A DNA stretch of 64,000 nucleotides, taken from contig OZ025219.1 in assembly GCA_964019055.1 (NCBI GenBank), forward strand, positions 2,501-66,500, in the 5' to 3' direction. Of this stretch, positions 25,825 through 38,087 are shown in pieces. This DNA comes from Anthopleura xanthogrammica. Lineage: Eukaryota > Cnidaria > Anthozoa > Actiniaria > Actiniidae. A program made the translations under genes and the position numbers. Position 1 is the first letter of the stretch. Each line of letters starts with the position of its first letter. Under the pieces are notes generated by a model. That model made no database searches. It saw only the letters and a program-made list of their open reading frames with translations, and was not told the DNA's origin.

Positions 25825-26505
25825 CACTGATGTATGTTGTGGCACCTTATCCTACACCAACACAGTATAACACACACGAGTCGTCTGTTGTCAATCATTA
25901 ACATTACATCACTGATGTATGTTGTGGCATCTTATCCTACACCAACACAGCATAACACACACGAGTCGTCTGTTGTCAATCATTAACATTAAATCACTGA
26001 TGTATGTTGTGGCATCTTATCCTACACCAACACAGCATAACACACGAGTCGTCTGTTGTCAATCATCTGTAACATTAAATCACTGATGTATGTTGTGGCA
26101 CCTTATCCTACACCAACACAGTATAACACACGAGTCGTCTGTTGTCAATCATTAACATTAAATCACTGATGTATGTTGTGGCACCTTATCCTACACCAAC
26201 ACAGCATAACACACGAGTCGTCTGTTGTGAATCATTAACATTAACTCACTGATGTATGTTGTGGCATCTTATCCTACACCAACACAGCATAACACACAAG
26301 TCGTCTGTTGTCAATCAATAACATTAAATCACTGATGTATGTTGTGGCATCTTATCCTACACCAACACAGTATAACACACACGAGTCGTCTGTTGTCAAT
26401 CATCTGTAACATTAAATCACTGATGTATGTTGTGGCATCTTATCCTACACCAACACAGTATAACACACGAGTCGTCTGTTGTCAATCATTTATTTTGACA
26501 TTAAA
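25825..26505 (+). repeat. 85-bp minisatellite, about eight copies
   Basis: Units of about 83-88 bases containing AAATCACTGATGTATGTTGT, CTTATCCTACACCAACACAG and CGAGTCGTCTGTTGTCAATC. About two more copies lie at 29664-29825 in the downstream segmental duplication. Confidence 0.93.
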
Positions 26506-27393
26506 TCACTGATGTATATTCACAAGTGACACTGAAAAAAAGCTGGTTTGGGTAAAAAATGTCCATGTAAACAAGCTGTGACATTATAGTGAAATAAACA
26601 ATAGACCCCTTGCAGCACGTTGGAATGCAGCCCAATTTACATTCCGACATGCTGCAAGGGGTCTATTGCACTAAGCATCTTCAAATGTTTTGTTGAAACA
26701 CATTCCTATATATCTGAGTCTAGAGGACTAGTTATCAATAGCATTACGTTCAAGTTCAATTATCATAGATCTCTATGACTTCATTTTCAGATGATTGAAT
26801 AAATTCCAAATCATGTTTATCCTACGGCACACCTAACAGGAATGTTAACATTTGACGCATGCAAAACACATGTAGTACACTTAGTACTGTACGCTCATGC
26901 GAGTGTAGCTTGTGAGTTGAGAACACGATCAAGGCTGTAGTACCCAAAGGGGCCGGGGGCCGTTTAACCCAGTTTTCCCCAGAAAAGTAAAGCAACTATG
27001 AAATTAAATTTTCATTTTTCGTAATCATGTGTTGCTGTTGTCCTTTTTGCTATTTTTGAACTTTGCCTTTTGCGCCCTAGCCAAGAATCCATGATTTCTT
27101 GAGATATTTCCTAATTCTCGATTCCTTACTCCCACAGACCTCGCGGGTAAATCTCTGAAATTCTTCAGAAGTCATCTTCAAAATTGTTCATCATCTCAAA
27201 GCCTTTGCAGTGGAACATTTTGATAGAACTGAACATGATAGACTTGGTGTACTGGGGCAAACTGTAGAGGGGAAAATGAAAGAAAAATTTTAAAATGTTG
27301 TTGAGTGTTTGTGTTTCAGGAACATACAGGCATCAGAAAGGATCAACTGTATTACTACAGCTAGTCTTAGACTTTGACTGTCATTTTAAACAC
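26506..27393. repeat. Segmental duplication B, copy 1 (empty-site copy)
   Basis: Highly similar to 29826-31131. It includes a 70-base hairpin (26599-26668, CAATAGACCCCTTGCAGCA paired with its inverse). At TTTCCTAATTCTCGATTCC it lacks the ~347-base insertion of copy 2, and at CTGTATTACTACAGCTAGTC it lacks the 62-base insertion. No gene is seen. Confidence 0.85.
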
Positions 27394-27770
27394 AAGGGTG
27401 ATTTATTCATTTGAGACTTTGCCTGCATCATTGCTAACAGGCTGGTACTGCACAATAGGGCACAAGATCCCCTTCCCCTTCCAGCCTCCCTTTTTGTTGT
27501 CGGGTGTGGCAGTTGGGAGAGGCATGACCAACACTTCATGTGGTCATCTAACCATTTGTAGATGAATTTACAAGGACAAAACCCTCTTGGTTATTTTAAG
27601 ACCCCGAGTGTTGGTCCGGCCAGGACTCAAATCACAACCTTACACACAAAGCAACCAACTGAACCAACTAAGTGGTGGTTAACCTATTCAGCATTTGAAA
27701 ATGAAACTATGAAACGATGGGCAAGTCAATAAAAAAAGGAAATAAAAATTATAATAAAGCTAATATAATA
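27394..27770. other. Non-coding, no gene recognised
   Basis: No feature is supported. GGCCAGGACTCAAATCACAACC near 27618 is weakly tRNA/SINE-like, but no cloverleaf or A box is convincing. Confidence 0.4.
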
Positions 27771-28476
27771 ATGCTGCTGATAATAATGATGATAATAATG
27801 ACGATGCATGATGACAATGCATGATGATGATGCATGATGATGATGCATTATGATGATGCATGATGATTCATGATGATGATGCATGATAATGATGCATGAT
27901 GATGATGCATGATGATGATGCATGATGATGATGCATGATGATGATGCATGATGATGATGCATGATGATGATGCATGATGATGCATGATGATGCATGATGA
28001 TGATGCATGATGATGATGCATGATGATGATGCATGATGATGCATGATGATGATGCATGATGATGATGATGATGCATGATGATGATGCATGATGATGATGC
28101 ATGATGATGATGATGCATAATGATGATGATACATGATGATGACGATGCATGATGATGACGATGCATGATGATGATGATGCATGATGATGATGCATGATGA
28201 TGATGCATGATGATGATGCATGATGATGATGCACGATGATGATGTGATGATGATGCATAATGATGATGCATAATGATGATGCATTATGATGATGCATGAT
28301 GATGACGATGCATGATGATGACGATGCATGATGATGACGATGCATGATGATGACGATGCATGATGATGATGATTCATGATGATGCATGATGATGCATGAT
28401 GATGATGCATGATGATGATGCATTATGATGATGCATGATGATGTGCTGGTGATGATGATGATGCATGATAATGAAG
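27771..28476. repeat. (GAT)n/ATGCAT microsatellite
   Basis: About 700 bases of GATGATGATGCAT-type repeats with occasional GACGATGCAT variants. ATGCAT is self-complementary, so the array is rich in short palindromes. His-Ala-Ser-Ser repeat frames on the minus strand are artefacts. Confidence 0.95.
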
Positions 28477-29010
28477 AAAACATGACAGCAAATACCACAA
28501 AACCTCTTGGAAGATCCTTAATAACTAGATATTAATGAAGCCAACACAATGGCATTTGATTATAGAAGCGATTTGATTGTTAAAGAAATGAGAAGTACCA
28601 ACACTCCTACCCATGGACTTGTTCTTGAAACTAAGATGACTAATAAGATATATTGAGCTTCACTCTTTAAAATTATTCCTTCATTGTATTTTTTTACAGG
28701 CCCAAGGTTTTAATTACAGTATATTGTAAACAATATGAGTGTAGGAGCTTGATAAAAGAATTTTCAGGGTCAATTTTTGCATTGTATAGTAACTATAACT
28801 ACAGTGATTTTACTTAAGCCATAAAACAAACAACTGCTTGTTATTATGTAACAGGCAAATAGACATCAACAAGAGACCATGAATCATAGTCTCTTGACAT
28901 AAAGCAATACAACCTTATAGAATGGAAAGAGCTTTGATAGATTGAGTGCTTAATGTAGCTTCTCCCAGGGAGGGTTGGAGAACTGGGAAATAGTTTAACC
29001 AGTCTCACCT
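28477..29010. other. Non-coding, no gene recognised
   Basis: AT-rich unique-looking sequence. No feature is supported. Confidence 0.4.
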
Positions 29011-29445
29011 ACCTATCCACCCCCCCCCCCCCACCCCACCCCACCCAATATCATAGAATACTATCAGTCAATATATTATTGCTGTGTGGTACCTATCCAC
29101 CCCCCCCCACCCAATATCATAGAATACTATCAGTCAATATATTATTGCTGTGTGGTACCTATCCACCCCCCCCCCCCCCATCCAATATCATAGAATACTA
29201 TCAGTCAATATATTATTGCTGTGTGGTACCTATCCACCCCCCCCCCCCCCCCACCCAATATCATAGAATACTATCAGTCAATATATTATTGCTGTGTGGT
29301 ACCTATCCACCCCCCCCCCCCCCACCCAATATCATAGAATACTATCAGTCAATATATTATTGCCGTGTGGTACCTATCCACCCCCCCCCCCCACCCAATA
29401 TCATAGAATACTATCAGTCAATATATTATTGCTGTGTGGTACCCA
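29011..29445 (+). repeat. ~70-bp minisatellite with poly-C tract, six copies
   Basis: Each unit has GTGGTACCTATCCA, a run of about 8-16 C, then ACCCAATATCATAGAATAC and CAATATATTATTGCTGT. Unit length varies almost only in the C tract. The CYPPPP-type frame on the plus strand is a repeat artefact. Confidence 0.93.
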
Positions 29446-29663
29446 ATATACAAATAGATTCTTGTACTATAGCCTCCCTTTCATGGATGCCTACAGCACT
29501 CTTTTTCCATGCCTCCGCGATGCGCATTCTGTCAGTCTGACTCAAAGAGCAAAATGACAAGTTCAACTCCATTAGGGGTACACTGTCTGTAGAATAGTTC
29601 AACAAAATTTTGAAGATTATCGTGAGGTAGTGGCTGATAGATTGATGTATTGCACTCGTGATG

Positions 29664-31131
29664 AGCTTGTCCTACACCAACACAGTATAACACACACGAG
29701 TCGTCTGTTGTCAATCATTAACATTAAATCACTGATGTATGTTGTGGCATCTTATCCTACACCAACACAGTATAACACACGAGTCGTCTGTTGTCAATCA
29801 TTTATTTTGACATTAAATCACTGATGTATATTCACAAGTGACACTGAAAAAAAGTAGGTTTGGGGAAAAAATGTCCATGTAAACAAGCTGTGACATTATA
29901 GTGAAATAAACAATAGACCCCTTGCAGCACGTTGGAATGCAGCCCAATTTACATTCCGACATGCTGCAAGGGGTCTATTGCACTAAGCATCTTCAAATGT
30001 TTTGTTGAAACACATTCCTATATATCTGAGTCTAGAGGACTAGTTATCAATAGCATTACACTCAAGTTCAATTATCATAGATCTCTATGACTTCATTTTC
30101 AGATGATTGAATAAATTCCAAATCATGTTTATCCTACGGCACACCTAACAGGAATGTTAACATTTGACGCATGCAAAACATATGTAGTACACTTAGTACT
30201 GTACGCTCATGCGAGTGTAGCTTGTGAGTTGAGAACATGATCAGGGCTGTAGCACCCAAAGGGGCCGGGGGGCCGTTTAACCCAGTTTTCCCCAGAAAAG
30301 TAAAGCAACTATGAAATTAAATTTTCATTTTTCGTAATCATGTGTTGCTGCTGTCCTTTTTGCTATTTTTGAACCTTGCCATTTGAGCCCTAGCCAAGAA
30401 TCCATGATTTCTTGAGATATTTCCTAACACACCAGTTTCGCATTCGATGCAAACCGCTGTTTTTGAACACCATGGACTCATTTGCACAGGCATAGCCTCG
30501 TTTATAAGTCAGCTATTCAACGACGTTATTACAAGTCCGTGGGATTTCAAAACATTGGCATTGTTCAACTTACACATTCTTTACATTACGGTTGACTTTT
30601 GCAAATCATTAGCAACAGCCAACTGTAATGTAAAGAATGTGCAAGTTGAATAATACCAATCCCACAGACTTTTAATGGTGTACTTGAATAGATGACTTAT
30701 AAACGAGGCTAAGCCTGTGCAAACGAGTCTGTGTTCTTCAAAAACAGCGGTTTCCACCGAATGTGAAACTGGAGTATTCTCGATTCCTTACTCCCACAGA
30801 CTTTGTGGGTAAACCTCTGAAATTCTTCAGAAGTCATCTTCAAAATTGTTCATCATCTCAAAGCCTTTGCAGTGGAACATTTTGGTAGAACTGAACATGA
30901 TAGACTTGGTGTACTGGGGCAAACTGTAGAGGGGAAAATGAAACAAAATTTTTAAATAGTTGTTGAGTGTTTGTGTTTCAGGAACATACAGGCATCAGAA
31001 AGGATCAACTGTATTACTACAGTATGGATAAAAAGTTAAATTTTACACCGACGCAGCCCACACTAGCTTACCGCTAGTTATCATCTGTATTACTACAGCT
31101 AGTCTTAGACTTTGACTGTCATTTTAAACAC
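29664..31131. repeat. Segmental duplication B, copy 2
   Basis: Copy of 26340-27393, starting with two 85-bp minisatellite units. It differs by two insertions: a ~347-base foldback element (30429-30775) and a 62-base insert flanked by a 14-base direct repeat (31009-31098). Elsewhere the copies differ by scattered substitutions. Confidence 0.88.
30429..30775. mobile_element. Foldback/MITE-like element
   Basis: Insertion defined by comparison with the empty site at about 27113. Long imperfect inverted arms begin ACACCAGTTTCGCATTCG and end with the inverse of ACTCCAGTTTCACATTCGG, and continue through CAAACCGCTGTTTTTGAA and TTTGCACAGGC to an inner TTACATTCTTTACATT stem, so almost the whole element can fold back. 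The flanking duplication is short and unclear (TA or a single A). No transposase is encoded. Confidence 0.8.
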
Positions 31132-31134
31132 TTG

Positions 31135-32316
31135 TATGAAATACAAGATACACATTGTCATCAGCCAACAGTATTGTCATGTATGAAATACAAGATACAC
31201 ATTGTCAACAGACAACAGTATTGTCAGGTATGAAATACAAGATACACATTGTCATCAGGCAACAGTATTGTCATGTATGAAATACAAGATACACATTGTC
31301 ATCAGGCAACAGTATTGTCAGGTATGAAATACAAGATACACATTGTCATCAGCCAACAGTATTGTCATGTATGAAATACAAGATACACATTGTCATCAGG
31401 CAACAGTATTGTCATGTATGAAATACAAGATACACATTGTCAACAGGCAACAGTATTGTCATGTATGAAACAAGATACACATTGTCATCAGGCAACAGTA
31501 TTGTCATGTATGAAACAAGATACACATTGTCATCAGGCAACAGTATTGTCATGTATGAAATACAAGATACACATTGTCATCAGGCAACAGTATTGTCATG
31601 TATGAAACAAGATACACATTGTCATCAGGCAACAGTATTGTCATGTATGAGATACAAGATACACATTGTCATCAGGCAACAGTATTGTCATGTATGAAAT
31701 ACAAGATACACATTGTCATCAGGCAACAGTATTGTCATGTATGAAATACAAGATACACATTGTCATCAGGCAACAGTATTGTCATGTATGAAATACAAGA
31801 TACACATTGTCAACAGGCAACAGTATTGTCATGTATGAAACAAGATACACATTGTCATCAGGCAACAGTATTGTCATGTATGAAATACAAGATACACATT
31901 GTCATCAGGCAACAGTATTGTCATGTATGAAATACAAGATACACATTGTCATCAGGCAACAGTATTGTCATGTATGAAACAAGATACACATTGTCATCAG
32001 GCAACAGTATTGTCATGTATGAAATACAAGATACACATTGTCATCAGGCAACAGTATTGTCATGTATGAAACAAGATACACATTGTCATCAGGCAACAGT
32101 ATTGTCATGTATGAAATACAAGATACACATTTGCATCAGGGAACAGTATTGTCATGTATGAAACAAGATACACATTGTCATCAGGCAACAGTATTGTCAT
32201 GTATGAAATACAAGATACACATTGTCATCAGGCAACAGTATTGTCATGTATGAAACAAGATACACATTGTCAACAGGCAACAGTATTGTCATGTATGAAA
32301 TACAAGATACACATTG
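31135..32316 (+). repeat. 45/47-bp minisatellite, about 25 copies
   Basis: Units read TGTATGAAATACAAGATACA then CATTGTCATCAGGCAACAGT and ATTGTCA (47 bases); an interspersed variant lacks two bases (GAAACAAG for GAAATACAAG, 45 bases). Variants with CAACAG for CATCAG recur. Short frames translate the repeat only. Confidence 0.95.
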
Positions 32317-32735
32317 TGGGCTATAGTCCATGCTTTTTGACTGAAAATGGCCTAAATGATCTATTTTGTGTCCTTCATAAATAATGGGCATTTTTTCAAA
32401 AGGGGTGAAAATGGTCAAAAATCGGTCAAAACCGTGGGCTATAGTCAATGCTTTTTGTCTGAAAATGGTTAAAAATGATCTATATTGTGTTCTTCATAAA
32501 TAATGCCTATTTTTTCAAAAGGGGTGAAAATGGCCTAAAATCAGTTGAAACTTAATGGAGTGTAGGCAATGCTTTGCACCTGAAAATGGCCAAAACTGAA
32601 GGGTTTTTTTGAGTATAACATCGCCGCTAAGTCCGACAAAAAGGCCAAAAAAATCTCAAAATTGTTTAAAACAATGGGCTATAGTTCATGGCTTTTGGCT
32701 GAAGAGGACCAAAATTCACTGTTTTTCTGGGAAAT
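32317..32735 (+). repeat. Diverged ~120-bp repeat, block 1
   Basis: Diverged units with GGGCTATAGTCCATGCTTTTT, GAAAATGGCC and TTTTTTCAAAAGGGGTGAAAA. The same series recurs at 33355-33795. Confidence 0.85.
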
Positions 32736-33110
32736 GTTGATGCTCTATTAGATGTGTACCGACTATAATCTAACAGTAGTTATCTAGAACTTCCTCACAC
32801 CTTATATCTCATGCTCCATTAGATGTGTACCGACTATAATCTAACAGTAGTTATCTAGAACTTCCTCATACCTTATATCTCATGCTCTATTAGATGTGTA
32901 CTGACTATAATCTAATAGTAGTATACCTAGAACTTCCTCATACCTTATATCTCATGCTCCATTAGATGTGTACTGACTATAATCTAATAGTAGTACTGTA
33001 CATCTAGAACTTCCTCATACCTTATATCTCATGCTCCATTAGATGTGTACTGACTATAATCTAATAGTAGTATATCTAGAACTTCCTCATACCTTATATT
33101 TCATGCTCCA
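32736..33110 (+). repeat. 71-bp minisatellite, five copies
   Basis: Units of about 71 bases containing ATGCTCCATTAGATGTGTAC, GACTATAATCTAA and CTAGAACTTCCTCATACC. It lies between the two blocks of the ~120-bp repeat. Confidence 0.92.
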
Positions 33111-33354
33111 TTTTCGTTCTCGGAATATTCCCCGTTTATAACTGATCTTTCTCCTGAAGAAAGCAAAAAAAAAACACGATTCAGTCAACAATAAAGAGTA
33201 CATAGATACAAAAGAACTACTATTGCTGTTTTTCCATTACCCCCTCACCGACTATTAGCATTAAATATTTTTTCCACCTCACTTTTTACACTTTTTACAC
33301 AAGCAGTTTTCTTCAGTAAGTCAGTAAAAGAACAAAAAAAACACATCAAAATAT

Positions 33355-33795
33355 ACCAAAAATCGGTCAAAGCCGTGGGCTACAGTCCATGCTTTTTGCC
33401 TGAAAATGGCCAAAAATGATCTATTTTCCATCCTTCATAATTACTGCATATTTTTTCAAAAGGGGTGAAAATGCACCAAAATTGGTCTAAACCGTGGGCT
33501 ATAGTCCATGCTTTTTGCCTGAAAATGGCCAATAATGATCTATATTGGGTGGGGTCCTTCATTAATAATACCTATTTTTTGAAAAGGGGTGAAAATGGTC
33601 CAAAATTGGTTGAAACTACGAGCTGTAGGCAATGCTTTGCACCTGAAAATGGCCGAAACTGAAGGTTTTTTTTATAGTATTATATTGCCACTAAGTCCGA
33701 CAAAAGGCCAAAAAACTCAAAATTGTTTAAAACAATGGGCTATAGTTCATGGCTTTTGGCTGAAGAGGACCAAAATTCACAGTTTTACTACTACT
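33355..33795 (+). repeat. Diverged ~120-bp repeat, block 2
   Basis: Second block of the GGGCTATAGTCCATGCTTTTT / CAAAAGGGGTGAAAATG repeat, ending like block 1 with GGCTTTTGGCTGAAGAGGACC. Unique-looking sequence at 33111-33354 separates it from the 71-bp array. Confidence 0.85.
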
Positions 33796-34009
33796 AAAAG
33801 TTCCTAAAACAGTATTTGAGGCCCTTCGAGTTCTTTATAGAACATTTAATTGAACCAGACCATGTAAGAATCGCCAAAATAAAAATAAACAATTTTGCAG
33901 GATGAAGTTAACGAGTGAAATTAAAGAGTGAAATTACCGGCGAAACAATTTGTTATGTTATTTCAGTTTCAAACCTTATTTTGCTACTAACCCTCGATTG
34001 TTCAAGCAG

Positions 34010-34208
34010 ATAATACTGCCGATTATCTTTGAGTGACTGAATCTAATGGTTAGTATCTGCATCACAGTTTTTTATGCAAATGCAAAAGGGATTTCATATA
34101 CTCACAAAATTTGTGAGTATATGAAATCCCTTTTGCATTTGCATAAAAAACTGTGATGCAGATACTAACCATTAGATTCAGTCACTCAAAGATAATCGGC
34201 AGTATTAT
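34010..34208. repeat. Perfect 199-bp palindrome
   Basis: Two 99-base arms are exact reverse complements around a single central A (34109). The arms start TAATACTGCCGATTATCTT and end at ATATACTCACAAA. No spacer and no mismatch were found when the arms were read against each other. It could be an extreme foldback element or an assembly fold-back artefact. Confidence 0.9.
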
Positions 34209-34320
34209 ACTCTCAATTAATTTACAAATTAATAACTGGCTTCATATAAAATGGTAATTAAATATGGGTGGTGACCAACTCGAAAGTTAAGTTTATACTC
34301 CTTTGGTCACCACACACTAG

Positions 34321-34891
34321 TATTGCTGGCTTTCATGTGACGTCATCAAAAACTCAAAATCTAAACTATACATGTACATTGCATAATAACATTTCTAAAA
34401 TATGTTTTAGAAATCAGTGATATAAGTCACAGGAAAAAGTTTCGAGTCATTTTAATGTTTGGTTACAGAGTTATGAAGGTTGAATTTGTGTCACGCAATA
34501 CCGTCACGTGTATCTGAAGAACGATAATAAAAAAATAATTTACCCCAGGTGAAATATTTTGCTTTGTGTACGTTTATAAACTCTATTTCAAGTGTATTTC
34601 AGTGGAATTTCATCGAAAATATTGAATAGTCTATCTTTTTCAGTTGCGAAGTTTCGTCTGCCATATTGGTGCACCAGAGTGGAACACCAATGTGGCCGCT
34701 CCATACATTTTTACCAAAAATAGCCTCATGTTTGCTTGCCCATAATTTCGCAACCAAATGACCTACAGCCTTGAAACTTGACCAGTATGTATAGTTTGGA
34801 CTGCTTTACAAGATTATAAAATTCTTATTTTATGATAATGCAAATTTATGCTTTTTGAAATTGATGATGACATAGGTGAAAGCCAGCAATA
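34321..34891. mobile_element. TIR element, about 570 bp, no transposase
   Basis: Imperfect inverted termini TATTGCTGGCTTTCATGTGA...CATCA and the inverse of TATTGCTGGCTTTCACCTATG...CATCA. No clear target duplication and no coding frame are seen. This is consistent with a MITE. Confidence 0.65.
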
Positions 34892-36670
34892 TGGTACCGC
34901 TCTTGTATATTGTTTGGTATATTTATATTTCTAATAGTCTATTAATTCATCTATCAATTTGTAACATGACACATGCAATATTAAATTTGTAAATTGAATA
35001 AACTATTAAACTGTTAAACTGCCTGACTCCATTTTCCTTTAACAGAATTTTTTTTAAATTATCTGTCCCCTCTCCTTTGGAATTCCTGATTTAAGAACCC
35101 CCCCCCCCCTCCTTCTCCCCCTCGTTTGGATTTCCAAAATGTTACCTATGGTAGGGGTATGGATTATTTTCTAGAAATACCAAAATTTGGTACAAAAATC
35201 CATCCCCTGAGCAGAATTTATCAACATATCCCTCACATAAAAATACCCCTATTTCTGTTATAATATTTTGGCAGATATCGAAAAACTAACCTCCCTCGCT
35301 TATTTTCGCCTGGTATTTTTATCGAGCCAGAGGAAAAATGTCTAGTTTTTGCGTTAGTTCAGTAGAAGGGAATGTCCAGGGAAAAAAACCCTAGTAAAAC
35401 AGTCAAACAGAGTATAAAATTTTTTGAAAGAATATAGAGACTTTAGGCTATAACTGAGTAGACTTGAACGAAAAACAAGCAAGTTATATAACTTGGTAGA
35501 TTGGTTTTGAACTTGAACACGTGCATGCAAAAACGTACCAACGAGGATGAAAAACAACCCGAAACACACAAAATAAATATTCACAGGGAAGAAATAAACC
35601 TTAATTATCTTATCGTTGATAGAGTTCAGTTTAGTATGTGAGCATTTCTTACCGGATAAAAGACGATATTTTAAGCCAGGCTTCTCAGCGACCAGCTACC
35701 AGCGATCAGCCATCTTGGATTGTTTGACAGAAAGATATGTTATTCCCTGGTGTATTCCCTGAACCCTAAACCCTAAACCAGGGTTTGCACGCTGGAATGC
35801 AGGCTGCTTTAATTTGACGTCACGTGAAAGGGGTCAATAAGTGTAAACCTGTGATAAAAATAATAAAAAGAAATTAGTAAAAATAATAGATAAACGTTTG
35901 CTCCTAAATCATTGGTATGTGCTAATTTTTTTTTAAATGATTTTTAGGAAATATTCCTTTACAACTACAGGTAGCCACCGCTAGCGGGAAACCGTTAAAA
36001 AAATAATAGGACATTTTTTTCTGAATGTTTACTTCCGGTTTGCCTCGTTTTCGAGGCGACAGGGCGGCTTTTTATCTCTAGATATTTGATCAAACGTTTT
36101 GAGGACAAAATGATGGTAGGATATAAATCAAAGGTAAGCCAAACACAGATCTGCTTTCAAATTATATTCTATAACACTGTAATCGCACTGTAATCATGTT
36201 GAGCTATTTCATGCCATTATTTCTGGGTGTAGATTACTAGAAGCTCGATACTCCTCCTGTATCGAATCGAAATCTTTAAGGGACAACTAAAGACAACTGT
36301 CGCATGCAATCTGCTTAATCCACGCTTACAACACGAATTGCTTCGTGTAAATCAACACTACAACTTGCTCACAACTGTTGTGTACGACAAGAAAAAATAG
36401 TAGCCCTTATGCTTTCTTATTAAGTCCATTAACGTTGTCTACCGAAAATGATATTATTAAACAACACAAGAAATATCATGTGATACTCAAATAAAATTGC
36501 TGTAAATGGTCAATGCCAGCAATCATCATGTATGTAGAGTTTAATATTGTCATGAATTCTATATTATACCAGGGAGGTGGCTCCCTGATTATACCGAGTA
36601 TAAAGTCCGAGTAAACAGGTAATCACGTAACAGCTGGACAATGATAATGACATTGACTGTAATATACACA
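34892..36670. other. Non-coding, no gene recognised
   Basis: AT-rich sequence with a C-tract near 35099. CCCTAAACCCTAAACC near 35764 is too short to call interstitial telomere. No gene is supported. Confidence 0.45.
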
Positions 36671-37125
36671 ATTACAGTCAAAATAAGAAAACCATGAACA
36701 CCTAAAATATGTCTGGAATGTTTATTTAGACCGTTACATGTAAAAAAGATATTTCCCACCACCATGAAAAGAGTTTGTATCGAATCCTTCTCTCTTTGTA
36801 TTTATTAATTTATTTTATTTTATTTCATTTATTTAACTTTTAGCCTTTTAAAAACAAAATCAGTGATCAGTTTGGTAGATCGGTAACTGGGAGGAAAAAA
36901 ATGGAAACAAGAAATAGTGAATTGAATGGCGGGGACACCACAACAGCTTTCGCCAATTACTGTCTGTCTCAAACAGAAATGTCTTATTTCACGACAATAA
37001 AACTAAAATATGAATTTTGAAACTTTTAAATGGGAAAATACTTTGCGTGACCGGCCATTGATCAAACATAATAAACATTCCAGACATATTTTAGGTGTTC
37101 AAAGTTTTCTTAGTTTGACTGTAAT
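36671..37125. repeat. Inverted repeat pair, 56-bp arms
   Basis: Left arm 36671-36726 (ATTACAGTCAAAATAAGAAA... to ...CTGGAATGTTTATT) is the near-exact inverse of 37070-37125. About 340 bases lie between, with no coding frame. It is probably a MITE or foldback remnant. Confidence 0.8.
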
Positions 37126-37654
37126 AGTATATGCATCTCCTATGGGTCTCTCTAAATGAATTTCATCTTAAAAATTAAATCCAATAAAATCAAAATAATT
37201 GATTTTTAAAATTGATAGTCACAGCTCAATGGGTTATCGATTTTCATTAATTAATGGATCAATTAATTGATTAAAATCGATTTTTATCTATTTTTATCGA
37301 ACTTCGGAAATTTACTATTGGTGTCATTGGGCTTATTTGGGTGGAGGGCTTTGTGTTCATGTGGTAGTAGTACCCCTACTGCCCTTATCTATTGTTGCAT
37401 TTTAAAAATGACCCCACCTTGTTTGCCATTGACCCCCCCCCCAAGAAAAAATTCCACTGCCTCCCCCTCCCCCTCATCAATAAAAAAGTGATTTAAAAAA
37501 TACTAATATGGGATATAGACCCTTGCAGCACTTTGAAATGCAACTCAATTTGGAGGACAAAACAATAGGTTTTCAATTTTCAGGAGATTGAAATAGCAGA
37601 TATCAGGTCAGGTATTATATGTTAATCTAAGAATTAAGAGAAAAATATCACATG

Positions 37655-37723
37655 CCCTTGGCAGGACTCGAACCCACGGTTTGGGTATACTAGTCCGACG
37701 TGTTAACCACTACATTACAAGGA
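37655..37723 (-). other. tRNA-like SINE head
   Basis: The minus strand reads TCCTTGTAATGTAGTGGTTA... (A-box-like) and ...GTGGGTTCGAGTCCTGCC (B-box-like). The ends TCCTTG and CAAGGG can pair, and the T stem can form with wobbles. The anticodon stem is broken here (ACCCA opposite TCGGA), so it is not a functional tRNA. In the related palindrome copy (37974 onward) the stem is intact with an AGT, threonine-type, anticodon position. The 3' flank (ATATTTTTCTCTTAATTCTT) is shared with that palindrome, so this is a SINE family. Confidence 0.65.
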
Positions 37724-37842
37724 CCAACCACCCTGGTTACGCAGCCAGGCAATGTTGTATATGTGGCAACTGTGGGGGTCCAGGGTGATATTAATCTCAT
37801 GGGTAAGCTGAACACCTTAAATATTTACGCACAATTGAGGAT

Positions 37843-38087
37843 AATACTAATGAAATGAAATGCGTTCGGTGTGAATAGTAGAATAAAGAATTAAGAGAAA
37901 AATATCATATGCCTTTGGCAGGACTCGAACCCACGGTTTTGGTATACTAGTCCGACCTAGGTTCGAACTAGTCGTCGGACTAGTATACCGAAACCGTGGG
38001 TTCGAGTCCTGCCAAAGGCATATGATATTTTTCTCTTAATTCTTTATTCTATTATTCACACTGAACGCATTTCATTTCATTAGTATT
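37843..38087. repeat. Palindrome made of two inverted tRNA-like SINE pieces
   Basis: Arms 37843-37956 and 37974-38087 (about 114 bases each, a few mismatches) flank a 17-base spacer that itself contains GTTCGAAC. Each arm has the 3' half of the tRNA-like head (CCGTGGGTTCGAGTCCTGCC) and the common SINE tail, joined head to head. Confidence 0.88.

Noticed and set aside
27726..28498. His/Ser-rich (MHHHHASSS) proteins
   Set aside because: Translation of the GATGATGCAT microsatellite; open in all three frames.
31390..32384. Cys/His frames (HCHQATVLSC) and the array as a CRISPR-like locus
   Set aside because: Minisatellite of 45/47-bp units directly abutting, with no unique spacers; eukaryotic context.
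35760..35780. Interstitial telomere of plant type (CCCTAAA)
   Set aside because: Only about two and a half copies; likely chance.
37655..37723. A functional tRNA-Thr gene
   Set aside because: Broken anticodon stem, wobble-rich T stem, and a shared SINE tail.
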